Shown piece after piece: positions 11,895 through 20,159 of a DNA stretch of 64,000 nucleotides (position 1 is its first letter; each line of letters begins with the position of its first letter). Both the position numbers and the translations under genes were made by a program. The notes under the pieces are model-generated. The model had not been told where the DNA came from. It saw only the letters and a program-made list of their open reading frames with translations, and did no database searches. The stretch lies in the NCBI GenBank assembly GCA_018433675.1, contig JAHDQS010000001.1, forward strand, positions 207,233 to 271,232, written 5' to 3'. The DNA comes from Clostridia bacterium. GTDB taxonomy: Bacteria; Bacillota; Peptococcia; DRI-13; SM3-B62.

Positions 11895-12644
11895 ATGTCT
11901 GTTGTACCGAATATGCCGAAATCATGGCGTGAAGAAACAAAACCACATAAATTCTGTCCCGGTTGTGGACATGGGTTAGTTTTAAAGGCTTTAGGTGAAG
12001 CTATAGATGAACTGGCAATCCAGGAGAAGGTCGTGTTTGGATGTGATATTGGGTGTTCTTTGTTGTCTTGGGACTTTTTCAATTGCGACTCCGTGCAGAC
12101 GCACCACGGGCGGACAACGCCGGTTGTGACAGGCGTAAAAAGAGCCAGGCCGGACAGGATATGTATCGCCTATATGGGAGACGGGGGCGGATATGCTATC
12201 GGCGCCCAGCATTTAGTTAATGCGGCGGCCAGGAACGAAAGGATTACGGCCATACTGGTAAACAATTGCAACTATGGCATGACGGGCGGCCAAATGGCGC
12301 CGACGACGCTGCCGGGGATGAAGACACAGACCTCTCCTTACGGGCGCGATACGGACAGCATGGGATATCCGACGCAAGGACCGGAAATGGTTGCGGCCAT
12401 TGCCAGAGAAGGTGCATATGTTGCCAGGGGAACCGTGGCCAATGTCCGGCAGCTAAAAAGATATATTAAAAGTGCTCTGCAAAATCAAATCGACGGAAAC
12501 GGATTTTCCTTTGTAGAAGCCCTTTCGGGATGCCCGACAAACTGGAGCACTAATGCTCAAAAAACCTGGGAGTTCATAGAAAAAGAAATGCCCCAGTATT
12601 TTAAGGTTGGAGAAATAAAAACTCCTGGGAAGAAGGGGGAATAG
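11895..12644 (+). CDS. korB: 2-oxoacid:ferredoxin oxidoreductase, beta (ThDP) subunit
   Basis: A 249-residue thiamine-diphosphate subunit. CPGCGHGLV near residue 22-30 supplies cysteines of the proximal Fe-S cluster, HHGRTTPVVTGVKRARPD is typical of the family, and GDGGGYAIGAQH...NNCNYGMTGGQMAPTT is the cofactor-binding GDG...NN motif with the usual TGGQ end. It forms the active site with the alpha subunit. The gene starts at an ATG behind AGAAAGGAGG, 20 bp after korA, and is followed after 3 bp by the gamma gene. Confidence 0.92.
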   Translation: MSVVPNMPKSWREETKPHKFCPGCGHGLVLKALGEAIDELAIQEKVVFGCDIGCSLLSWDFFNCDSVQTHHGRTTPVVTGVKRARPDRICIAYMGDGGGYAIGAQHLVNAAARNERITAILVNNCNYGMTGGQMAPTTLPGMKTQTSPYGRDTDSMGYPTQGPEMVAAIAREGAYVARGTVANVRQLKRYIKSALQNQIDGNGFSFVEALSGCPTNWSTNAQKTWEFIEKEMPQYFKVGEIKTPGKKGE

Positions 12645-12647
12645 CAG

Positions 12648-13214
12648 ATGTCGAATGCGGTAAAATTGGCGTTGGCCGGTGAAGGCGGACAGGGAGTCCA
12701 GTCTGTGGCCGGAATCCTGGTGGAAGCAGCTAACGATGAAGGCAGGGAGGCACTATATATACCTAATTTTGGTGTTGAACAGCGGGGCGGCGTTTCCGTT
12801 GCTTTTTGCCAAATATCCGATGAGAGAATCGGTTCCCCTAAGTTCAAATTTGCCGACTTGGTAATTGCTTTATCCGACAGAGCTGTACGCCGTACCAAGC
12901 AATATGTTGACGAAAACACCGTCTTCATCTACGATTCTTCTGTAGAGGGAGTGGAGGATGACCTGCCGCAGAAGGCGAAAAAGATCTTAGCCATACCGGC
13001 TTTGGATATTGCAAAAAAAGAACTGCATCCCAGAGTATTTAACGTTATTGTCATGGGCGCGGCAATTGCTGTAACAAAGATTGTGGATATGGAGCAGGCA
13101 AAAAGCGCTTTAGAGAAAAAGTTAGGTTATAAATTTGAGCAGGATCCCAAGTTGAGAGAGTTGAACTTTAAAGCTCTAAAAAAGGGTGTGGAACTTGTTG
13201 AAGGAAAGGTCTGA
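12648..13214 (+). CDS. korC: 2-oxoacid:ferredoxin oxidoreductase, gamma subunit
   Basis: A 188-residue gamma subunit. The start has the family signature AGEGGQGVQSVAGILVEAA, followed by PNFGVEQRGGVSVAFCQIS, matching the GxGGQG...RGG pattern of POR/KOR gamma chains. This subunit binds CoA in related enzymes. It begins 3 bp after korB behind AGAAGGGGGA. Together with the flanking genes it completes an alpha-beta-gamma-delta order. Confidence 0.92.
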   Translation: MSNAVKLALAGEGGQGVQSVAGILVEAANDEGREALYIPNFGVEQRGGVSVAFCQISDERIGSPKFKFADLVIALSDRAVRRTKQYVDENTVFIYDSSVEGVEDDLPQKAKKILAIPALDIAKKELHPRVFNVIVMGAAIAVTKIVDMEQAKSALEKKLGYKFEQDPKLRELNFKALKKGVELVEGKV

Positions 13215-13245
13215 TTCTTTTAGGAAAGAAAAAGGAGGGGATAGG

Positions 13246-13497
13246 ATGACTACCAATGCTTATAAAATGAAGCAAGTGGAGACAACAAAATCGGTATTCA
13301 CTATTTTCACCGGATTGTGCAAGGGTTGCGGCCTGTGTATAGAAAAATGTCCGACCAAGACACTGCATTGGTCGGATACCCTGGGTGTTTACGGAACACC
13401 TTCCGTTGAGCCGAAGGAAAACGATAATTGTACCGCCTGCGGGATGTGCGCGCTGGTTTGTCCGGATTGCGCGATAGTGATTGAGCGTAAGAAGTAA
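13246..13497 (+). CDS. korD: 2-oxoacid:ferredoxin oxidoreductase, delta (ferredoxin) subunit
   Basis: An 83-residue ferredoxin-like subunit with two 4Fe-4S motifs, CKGCGLCIEKCP near residue 26 and CTACGMCALVCP near residue 61. It passes electrons from the proximal cluster of the enzyme to free ferredoxin. The chosen ATG at 13246 follows AAAGGAGGGG; the frame extends upstream into korC but without a better start. Delta genes of this family usually come first or second in the operon; here it is last. Confidence 0.88.
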   Translation: MTTNAYKMKQVETTKSVFTIFTGLCKGCGLCIEKCPTKTLHWSDTLGVYGTPSVEPKENDNCTACGMCALVCPDCAIVIERKK

Positions 13498-13578
13498 TCT
13501 GGGGAAATATCCCATAGAACCAAGACAAACGGGGCAGAATATTCTTATGAGAGAAAGAAAACAACGGAGTTGACAGCA

Positions 13579-13788
13579 ATGGTCATGAAAGCAAGAGAAA
13601 GAAAGGTACTGCCTGTTTGTTCCTTGTGCAGTAAAGTCCCCGACAAAGGTCTACGAGACGGCTTTTTTCTCAAGGGCATCTTTATTTGCAGTGCCTGTGA
13701 AAAAAGATTACTTCGCTGTCGGCCCGTCGATGGTGAGGAATACACATTGATGATTGCGAACATGCGTCAGATTCTGTTTAAAGAATAG
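13579..13788 (+). CDS. csfB: Anti-sigma factor Gin-like protein (CsfB)
   Basis: A 69-residue protein with two CxxC knuckles, CSLC near residue 14 and CSAC near 37, and the intervening GFFLKGIFI, which is the pattern of the Gin/CsfB family. In Bacillus subtilis CsfB is made under sigma-F and keeps sigma-G (and later sigma-E) inactive until the right stage of sporulation. The ATG at 13579 is nine bases after GGAG. In B. subtilis it belongs to the same chromosomal neighbourhood as yaaO-holB, which here begins 7.6 kb further on, so the GltS and GAPDH genes look like an insertion into that synteny. A hairpin with a T-tract follows. Confidence 0.75.
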   Translation: MVMKARERKVLPVCSLCSKVPDKGLRDGFFLKGIFICSACEKRLLRCRPVDGEEYTLMIANMRQILFKE

Positions 13789-13853
13789 CAACAATAAGGA
13801 TGGCGACAGACAATACAATTTAAAAAACTGAATATCAGACACAAAACAGTAGG

Positions 13854-13891
13854 GATATTGTATGTAACAGTATCTCTTTTTTGTTTTTTTT
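13854..13891 (+). terminator. Terminator after csfB
   Basis: GATATTG (13854-13860) pairs with CAGTATC (13868-13874) with one G-U pair and a 7-base loop, followed by TCTTTTTTG and a longer T-run. Confidence 0.7.
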
Positions 13892-14081
13892 TCAGTATAT
13901 CTAAAAGGGTGACAAGCTTATAAAAGATTGTAGGCTTGAATGCTGTCCGCATAGATATAATTTACTCTACTGCTGGTTTGTTTTGCTCAAATAAACCTAT
14001 GGTCGGTTGCAAGTCACTCGTACTATCGCTTAAAATTTAAATGCAATAAAAAAGCATTATATAGAATTGGGAGGTTGATTT

Positions 14082-14996
14082 ATGGATAATGAAAAAATGG
14101 CTCAATTCATTACAGAACTGAGAAAGGGGAAAAATTTAACACAGAAAGATCTGGCAGAAAAGTTAGGGGTAACGGATAAAGCCGTTTCAAAATGGGAACG
14201 CGGATTAAACTGTCCCGATATCTCGCTATTGTCAAAGCTTTCTTATATATTGGGTGTAACAACAAGTGAATTGCTAAACGGTGAAAAAGCGGAGCCATCT
14301 GTGCCGGAAGTAGAAGCTATGGTTGAAGCAACACTTCAATATGCCGATACTGCAACAAAAAGCATAATTGCTAAAAGCAAAAGAAGGACAGATGTCGCCA
14401 TAGCATCTGCAATTTTATTATTGGGTATTCTTGTTTTGGTTGGATGCAATTGGGCTATTGATAGCGGCATGGGATGGTCTATCCTACCCGTAAATATAAC
14501 AGCATTTGTTTGGCTGGTAATAATGTTAGGAGTGTTTGTAATGGGAAAAAACAAGATAGCTTCTTTTTTGCTCTGTGCGTTTTTTGCTTTTATAACAACA
14601 TATTACTATTCTTCTTTGAATCAAGCTACGACGAGAGATGTCAGCGCCTATGGAGTATTTAATGGTTTCACGATGAACCACATTCCGCACTACAATATCA
14701 TTATAGTCATGTTTATTGTTTCTATCGCAGTGGCGGTGATTTCTTTCTTAATTCAAAACAAAAAGATTTCCGGGGATAAGGTTTTTCTTCTTGTGACAGT
14801 GAGTATAACCATTATTATCTTATCCGTAGTTACCTTGACTTCAATTATGGATTACGTTGACATTCAAGGCCTTGGCGTAAATCCGAAATTTACAATTGTT
14901 TCACTACTAACGTTCTTGATGAATTGCGTTTCACTGGCCCTATTGGCAAAACGCCACAGGAGACAGATTGCAGAGAAACAAAAGGTAGGCAAATAA
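14082..14996 (+). CDS. XRE-type regulator with C-terminal membrane domain
   Basis: A 304-residue protein. Residues 6-68 are a helix-turn-helix of the Cro/CI type (LRKGKNLTQKDLAEKLGVTD, then AVSKWERG and a PDISLLSKLSYILGV segment). From about residue 105 on there are six or seven hydrophobic segments, so the DNA-binding head is tethered to the membrane. Such XRE-membrane proteins are common in Firmicutes but their signals are mostly unknown; some sense envelope stress or antimicrobial peptides. The start ATG follows TTGGGAGG. It is monocistronic, with 293 bp of AT-rich DNA before it and weak hairpins after it. Confidence 0.8.
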   Translation: MDNEKMAQFITELRKGKNLTQKDLAEKLGVTDKAVSKWERGLNCPDISLLSKLSYILGVTTSELLNGEKAEPSVPEVEAMVEATLQYADTATKSIIAKSKRRTDVAIASAILLLGILVLVGCNWAIDSGMGWSILPVNITAFVWLVIMLGVFVMGKNKIASFLLCAFFAFITTYYYSSLNQATTRDVSAYGVFNGFTMNHIPHYNIIIVMFIVSIAVAVISFLIQNKKISGDKVFLLVTVSITIIILSVVTLTSIMDYVDIQGLGVNPKFTIVSLLTFLMNCVSLALLAKRHRRQIAEKQKVGK

Positions 14997-15083
14997 ATGT
15001 ATATATCCTCTATTGTCCAGCAAAAATAAAAAACCGTTGTTTAGACGGTTAAACTACAAACAAAGTTTAGATAGCCAGGACTA

Positions 15084-15130
15084 AACGGTGGTTTTGCAAT
15101 GAAAATCAAAGCCGCCGTTTTCCGTTTCAA
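15084..15130 (+). terminator. Possible terminator between the XRE gene and the GltS-cluster regulator
   Basis: AACGGTGGTTTTG and CAAAGCCGCCGTT pair over 13 bases with two G-U pairs and a 10-base loop. The following T-run is short and interrupted, so strength is uncertain. Confidence 0.45.
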
Positions 15131-15161
15131 AAAATGGACTTTCGGAGAGTTAGGTGTTAGT

Positions 15162-16478
15162 TCACCAGTTGTTCTTCGTATCAATAACATATGTTTTTGA
15201 TGGCCTGCCTTTACCTTTGACTGTTTCAGATTCCAATTGCCGGGCTATTTTTGATTGAACCATGCTGCTCATAATACGATTTGCGCTCCGAATAGTGATA
15301 TTCAATGATTTGGCTATTTCAGATGATTTTATAGGTTGGCGCATTTTGGTCCAAAGGCCGATAACGCGTGCAAGATTGTCCGGCGTAACATTAATTTTTT
15401 TGGCTAGCTTTCTGAGTCTGTCGTCTGGCAGTGGATAATGAAGACAAATATCATAGCCCAGGGGACCAGAGACAGTGTTTAAAGAATTAACTAAAAATCC
15501 GTGGCAAGGACCAAAATTTTTTGCAATTTCAAGAGCTTTGATGGAATAATATCGACCTTGGTCAATACTTCTGCCAATACCAAGCCCCACGGAGAATTCG
15601 AATGAGAGAGTCTCTCTCAAATAGTTGAGCAAGGGAAATGCTTCGGATGTGTGCAATTGGCCCAATTTGTTTTGGGAAAAAGTGATCTCGAAGCCCGAAG
15701 ACAGTTTTAGAATGCTCATATCCCATTTATATTTATAGCGGAAATCGACAAGAGCTTTGTGCAGAGAAACATCGCGATACTCTGCCTCCCTGAAGTCTAT
15801 TTGTTCATCAGTCATACCTGCAATCTGGATGATACCTACAGTAAGTGAGTTTTTCTTCATATAGAACAGTTCCGTAGACTGGCAAGCGTGTTCAATCGTC
15901 TTTAAGATAGATTCCTGAGTATGTTGAATATGAACATGCGGAATGCCCATGTCCCTTAATTTTGGCAGGATATTGGTAATTGCTGTGAATACAAAGTCCA
16001 ACTGATTGTTAACCCATAATTCCCTGATATCTTGAAGTGCGATATTGTAGCTATTGTCAATCTGGTCAAATGAAGAAAGGGAAAATGTTTTAGGAAGTTG
16101 ATTTTCGTCAAGTATATTTCCTAATCCCATGTGGTTATTTGCTTTGTTAATGATATCCGAGTAGGTTCTCGTAAGTTTGAGACCAGGTTGAAGAACAAGT
16201 TGATGAATAACATGGGCTAAAACATGCTTTTCATCAAACTCAATATGATATACAGGAAAATCATCAACCTCAACATGATGCATCAGGAAGTGTGCTCCTA
16301 AGATACCAGTAAATATGACGCCGTCCCAATGCTGACGATTGCTGTTAAAGATATCAAGGATTTGGCTGAACATATTATATGTATGTGGGATCAAAACACA
16401 GTCTAGGGTTTTGTTTTCAACGGATTTCATTATATGAGCTACGGACGGTTTTGGCCCGATTAAACCAAATTTGATCAT
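15162..16478 (-). CDS. Transcriptional regulator of the GltS/amidohydrolase operon (sensor-GGDEF-like-wHTH)
   Basis: A 438-residue protein transcribed away from gltS. The first ~190 residues look like a periplasmic-binding-protein-like or PrpR-N-like sensor. Residues ~205-340 have the secondary pattern of a degenerate nucleotide-cyclase/GGDEF fold (SVGLGIGRSIDQGRYYSIKALEIA), as in PucR/CdaR-like regulators, without an intact GGDEF motif. The last ~75 residues hold a winged helix-turn-helix (SSEIAKSLNITIRSANRIM). Comparable proteins sit beside GltS and M20 peptidase genes in other clostridia. Ribosome site GAAAGGTAG precedes the ATG. I infer that it controls the divergent operon; the effector could be the transported amino acid or aminobenzoyl-glutamate. 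Confidence 0.6.
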   Translation of the reverse strand: MIKFGLIGPKPSVAHIMKSVENKTLDCVLIPHTYNMFSQILDIFNSNRQHWDGVIFTGILGAHFLMHHVEVDDFPVYHIEFDEKHVLAHVIHQLVLQPGLKLTRTYSDIINKANNHMGLGNILDENQLPKTFSLSSFDQIDNSYNIALQDIRELWVNNQLDFVFTAITNILPKLRDMGIPHVHIQHTQESILKTIEHACQSTELFYMKKNSLTVGIIQIAGMTDEQIDFREAEYRDVSLHKALVDFRYKYKWDMSILKLSSGFEITFSQNKLGQLHTSEAFPLLNYLRETLSFEFSVGLGIGRSIDQGRYYSIKALEIAKNFGPCHGFLVNSLNTVSGPLGYDICLHYPLPDDRLRKLAKKINVTPDNLARVIGLWTKMRQPIKSSEIAKSLNITIRSANRIMSSMVQSKIARQLESETVKGKGRPSKTYVIDTKNNW

Positions 16479-16557
16479 TTTTTTCTACCTTTCTACCTTC
16501 TTTAATTACAATATTTTATCATATAAATGAACCTAAACACATTTGATATGAAAAAGA

Positions 16558-16586
16558 TTGCATAATATTTTGTATTATGATAAAAT
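16558..16586 (+). promoter_or_regulatory. gltS promoter with palindromic core
   Basis: TTGCAT (16558-16563) and TAAAAT (16581-16586) are 17 bases apart. The spacer holds the imperfect palindrome CATAAT-attttgt-ATTATG, a candidate operator for the divergent regulator. Confidence 0.6.
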
Positions 16587-16637
16587 CCTATTTATTAAAG
16601 GACGTATATTTTTTAAGTCCATAAAGGAGGGGTTATA

Positions 16638-18023
16638 TTGACAACAGAATCTTTGGTTGAACTATTATACGTATTAGCGTACTTAAGTGTTTTTTTGCTT
16701 TTAGGAACCTTCTTAAGAGCAAAAGTCAAATTGTTTCAGAGTACGTTTATGCCGGCATCTGTAATAGGAGGTTTTTTAGCCTTGATACTGGGACCAATTG
16801 TACTGGGGGTAATATCCATTCCTGAATCCTGGCTAACAACCTGTTCGTTGCTGCCCGGAGTTTTGATTGTACCCATTGTAGCATCCGTACCATTAGGTCT
16901 GAAAATCGGCAAAGGTTCAGGCACCACGAAAAGCATGATTAATATTCTACCTACAATCTTCATTATGGGTGTAATAGGTTGCTTGCAGCATATTGTCGGT
17001 TTTGGAACCAATTTATTGTTCAGTAATATGGGTTATGATCTTTATCAGACTTTTGGCTGGGAGTTGCCATTAGGTTTCTCAGGTGGTCACGGTTCAGCGG
17101 GACTTTTGGGCAACATCCTTCATAGCATGAATCTTCCATATTGGGAAACAGCGCAAGGTGTGGCAGTAACATCTGCGACATTCGGTATTGTCGGTGGCAT
17201 TCTGATCGGTATGGTTATGATCAATTGGGCAGCCAGAAAAGGTTCTACCGAAATTCTTCAAAATCCCAGCAGTATTCCCCCAAATATTCGTATCGGTTTT
17301 GAAAAAGACATCGTTAAACAGGGAAGCTTGGGGCGTGAAACTACTACTTCCTCGTCCATTGATACATTTGCATTTCATTTAGCACTCATTTTTGCCGGCT
17401 GCGGTCTATCTTACATAATGCTAAATTTGTTAAAGCTGTATAAGGTACCTGTATTGTCCAGTATTTCGATTTGGGCTTATGCCATTCTTGTCATGTTCAT
17501 CCTTTGGGGTATCATGTGCAAGATGAAGATTGATTATCTTGTTGATGGAAAGGTCAAGAGCAGGATTTCCGGGACATTTACTGATTTTGCTGTTATATCA
17601 GCAATTGCAAGTTTGCCTCTTGAAGCCGTAATGGCATACATTGTACCGATTCTGGTCATGGTTGTACTTGGTTTTGCGGTTACAGTAATTTCAGTTTGGT
17701 TCATTTCAAAAGTATTCATCAAAGATTATTGGTTTGAACATGGTATTTCTGTGTTTGGTATGTCTACCGGTGTGTTTTTGACAGGATTGCTCTTACTGCG
17801 TATATGTGACCCGGAATTTGAAAGTCCGGTTCTTGGAAACTACTCACTGGCATATACTTTTTTTACTATTTTGAACTTCGCGATGCTTCAAATGTTTATT
17901 GGTATAATCATGTCGAAAGGCGCACTGGGCATGATCTTAGTTAGCTTGTTAATGTTAGCAATCTATGGAAGCGGTCTTATTATCATAAAAAAAGCAAATA
18001 AAAATGTGCAATTATCAGTATAA
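16638..18023 (+). CDS. gltS: Sodium/glutamate symporter family protein (GltS)
   Basis: A 461-residue membrane protein with about ten to twelve hydrophobic segments and the two GltS pore-loop regions, here LGFSGGHGSAGLLGNI near residues 147-162 and FGMSTGVFLTGLLLLRICDP near 372-392. GltS proteins import glutamate with sodium. The start is a TTG at 16638 behind AAAGGAGGGG. The gene is paired with an M20 amidohydrolase of the aminobenzoyl-glutamate type, so its natural substrate may be a glutamate conjugate rather than free glutamate. Confidence 0.88.
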   Translation: MTTESLVELLYVLAYLSVFLLLGTFLRAKVKLFQSTFMPASVIGGFLALILGPIVLGVISIPESWLTTCSLLPGVLIVPIVASVPLGLKIGKGSGTTKSMINILPTIFIMGVIGCLQHIVGFGTNLLFSNMGYDLYQTFGWELPLGFSGGHGSAGLLGNILHSMNLPYWETAQGVAVTSATFGIVGGILIGMVMINWAARKGSTEILQNPSSIPPNIRIGFEKDIVKQGSLGRETTTSSSIDTFAFHLALIFAGCGLSYIMLNLLKLYKVPVLSSISIWAYAILVMFILWGIMCKMKIDYLVDGKVKSRISGTFTDFAVISAIASLPLEAVMAYIVPILVMVVLGFAVTVISVWFISKVFIKDYWFEHGISVFGMSTGVFLTGLLLLRICDPEFESPVLGNYSLAYTFFTILNFAMLQMFIGIIMSKGALGMILVSLLMLAIYGSGLIIIKKANKNVQLSV

Positions 18024-18061
18024 ATTGCATTATATCAAGGATAACTAGGGAGTGATTGCTT

Positions 18062-19495
18062 TTGAATTTCGATGTCAAAAAACATTTAAATGAGCAAAAA
18101 AAACAGCTTATAGATTTGAATGACAAAATATGGGAATACGCAGAAACGAGATTTGAGGAATATAAATCCGCAAAAATCTTGAAATCCTATCTGGCAGACA
18201 ATGGATTTGCAATTGAGGATAATACAGCAGACATAGAGACGGCATTTGTTGCAAGTTATGGTAAAGGTCGACCGGTTATCGCTATATTAGCGGAATATGA
18301 TGCGCTTTCCGGATTGAGTCAAAAAGGCGGTATTACTGAAAGAGAAGCGCTCGTAGACGATGGTAACGGTCATGGCTGCGGACACAATATCTTCGGCTCA
18401 GCATCTGCAGGTGCCGCGGTTGTTGTGAAAAAGTGGCTTGAATCTACGGGCAGGGAAGGTACTATCCAACTTATTGGTTGTCCGGGGGAAGAAGGCGGTT
18501 CAGGAAAAACCTTTATGGCAAAAAAAGGCGTATTCAGCAATTTAGACAGTGCTCTGGCTTGGCATCCAACAAGTGTTAATATGGTCATATCTGTGAGTAC
18601 ACTTGCCAATTACCAAGTTTACTTCCGTTTTAAGGGAATTGCTTCTCATGCTGCTACATCACCTCACCTGGGACGAAGTGCTTTGGATGCTGTTGAGCTC
18701 ATGAATGTCGGTGTTAACTATCTTAGAGAACACATTATTCCCGAGGCACGGGTACATTATGCCGTGACAAATACCGGGGGGAATTCCCCCAACGTTGTTC
18801 AAAGCAATGCAACTGTTTTATATCTCATTCGTGCGCCGAAGATGCACCAGGTTGAAGATATCTACCGGCGAATTTGTAAAATTGCCCAGGGTGCTGCTAT
18901 GATGACAGAAACAGAAGTAGAAATAATTTTTGACAAAGGCTGTTCGAATTACCTGCCTAATCGCGAGCTTGGAAAAGTGCTCTATAATAATATGGTGAAA
19001 GCAGGAGCGCCGGAATTTGATCAAAACGATATGGATTTTGCACAAGCCATCAGAGAAACTTTCTCAAAATCAGGGGGCGGCAGTGAAGAACTCTTAACCA
19101 CTTTTGTAGACTCCAAAGAATTTCTTAAATTAGCCAAGGAAATACAAAAGAAACCGCTTTGCTGTGCGGTTTTGCCATATGTTGCCTTGAATACTACTAT
19201 GCCTGCATCAACGGATGTGGGTGATGTTAGCTGTAATGTACCCACAGCACAGTTCGGAATGAGTTGTTGTGCAATTGGGACACCGATTCATTCATGGCAG
19301 ATGGTATCACAAGGAGTAACATCATTAGCTCATAAGGGTATGCTAAAAGCCGCTGAAGTTTTAGCCATTACGGGCATAGACCTTATACAACATCCTGAAG
19401 TGGTAAAAAGGGCTCGTGAGGAATTTGAAGAAGTAAACGCATCGGGATATGTGTGTCCTATTCCTGACGGTGTTGAGCCATTACCTGTAAAATGA
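18062..19495 (+). CDS. M20 amidohydrolase, aminobenzoyl-glutamate utilisation protein B-like
   Basis: A 477-residue metallopeptidase of the M20D/AbgB type. Metal-binding motifs are visible as AEYDALSGL near residue 77-85, DGNGHGCGHNIFGSA near 100-114, and CPGEEGGSGK near 141. The dimerisation insert begins near FKGIASHAATSPHLGRSALDA (residues ~190-210), which has the usual catalytic-site histidine. AbgA/AbgB cleave p-aminobenzoyl-glutamate, a folate breakdown product; related proteins hydrolyse other N-acyl amino acids. I favour the TTG at 18062, nine bases after GGGAG, over the TTG at 18056. It forms an operon with gltS and ends at a very strong terminator. Confidence 0.83.
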   Translation: MNFDVKKHLNEQKKQLIDLNDKIWEYAETRFEEYKSAKILKSYLADNGFAIEDNTADIETAFVASYGKGRPVIAILAEYDALSGLSQKGGITEREALVDDGNGHGCGHNIFGSASAGAAVVVKKWLESTGREGTIQLIGCPGEEGGSGKTFMAKKGVFSNLDSALAWHPTSVNMVISVSTLANYQVYFRFKGIASHAATSPHLGRSALDAVELMNVGVNYLREHIIPEARVHYAVTNTGGNSPNVVQSNATVLYLIRAPKMHQVEDIYRRICKIAQGAAMMTETEVEIIFDKGCSNYLPNRELGKVLYNNMVKAGAPEFDQNDMDFAQAIRETFSKSGGGSEELLTTFVDSKEFLKLAKEIQKKPLCCAVLPYVALNTTMPASTDVGDVSCNVPTAQFGMSCCAIGTPIHSWQMVSQGVTSLAHKGMLKAAEVLAITGIDLIQHPEVVKRAREEFEEVNASGYVCPIPDGVEPLPVK

Positions 19496-19514
19496 ATTTG
19501 TTAACTCTGATCGC

Positions 19515-19580
19515 TGATTGTAGAAAAACGGCTCTCAAGCGCTACTGCTGCCTGAGAGCCGTTTTTCTACAATCAAAATC
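19515..19580. terminator. Long perfect-hairpin bidirectional terminator
   Basis: Two perfect 23-base arms (19515-19537 and 19553-19575) around a 15-base loop. The arms contain A5 on the left and T5 on the right, so it can end the M20 gene on the plus strand and the small gene on the minus strand. Confidence 0.9.
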
Positions 19581-19586
19581 CCGGAA

Positions 19587-19829
19587 TTATCGGAGTTTGT
19601 TGCTTGTTGGGAAAGATTTTTTCTTAATACGCCGTTGTCTCTCTCTTTCGTAGAGGTTTGTTATTTCTTCGCGAATTTGGGAAAGCTTTAATACATCTAT
19701 TCCCAATGCTTGAGAAATCTCAAGGTCATTCTTTTCCTTTTTCCAGAAGCGAATTAGTTTTTGAATGTCACATTTGTATTTTTTGGTAAGCAAGGCGGTA
19801 TTAATTGGTTCCTGACGGTTTTTGGCCAT
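19587..19829 (-). CDS. Small conserved-looking hypothetical protein with HTH-like segment
   Basis: About 80 residues from the ATG at 19829, which follows AGGAG at good spacing; a longer version from 19892 has no ribosome site. The middle (KEKNDLEISQALGIDVLKLSQIREEI, residues ~32-57) reads like a helix-turn-helix of sigma-70 region-4 or phage-regulator type, and the C-terminus is strongly basic (RERQRRIKKK). I do not recognise a family. It is followed on its strand by the shared terminator and lies behind the small zinc-knuckle gene and gapdh on the same strand. Confidence 0.5.
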   Translation of the reverse strand: MAKNRQEPINTALLTKKYKCDIQKLIRFWKKEKNDLEISQALGIDVLKLSQIREEITNLYERERQRRIKKKSFPTSNKLR

Positions 19830-19935
19830 AGCAAGCTCCTGTACTGTTCTTGTTTCGGTATGTCTTGCTATTATCTTTCCCGCGGAGCACATTTTTTCTC
19901 TAGCAGTTTATTGCAGTAATTCTATTACTGACTAT

Positions 19936-20136
19936 TTACGAAGCATACTCTTCATTCTCAGCAAGGCCTGAGCCGTTGCAAATGGGACAGATATCCTTAT
20001 GATAACCTTTGCCATTACAGTTTTTACAGGTACCGGAGGATAAATTTTCAAATTCAAAGGAATCCGTATTGCGACAATAGGGACAATCTTCCAAGACATA
20101 ACCGGTTCCGTGACAAGCAGAGCATTCCTTAGACAT
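19936..20136 (-). CDS. Small DnaJ-type zinc-knuckle protein
   Basis: A 66-residue protein made almost only of CxxCxGxG-like knuckles: CSACHGTGY near residue 5, CPYC near 18, CKNCNGKGY near 37 and CPICNGSG near 50. This pattern matches the cysteine-rich domain of DnaJ, here without J-domain or client-binding parts. It probably binds two zinc ions; such stand-alone proteins are thought to act as small chaperone-like or thiol-redox factors, but the function is unknown. It lies 23 bp downstream of gapdh on the same strand and probably shares its mRNA. Confidence 0.72.
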   Translation of the reverse strand: MSKECSACHGTGYVLEDCPYCRNTDSFEFENLSSGTCKNCNGKGYHKDICPICNGSGLAENEEYAS

Positions 20137-20159
20137 TTTTACACCTCCTTGTTTTTCAG

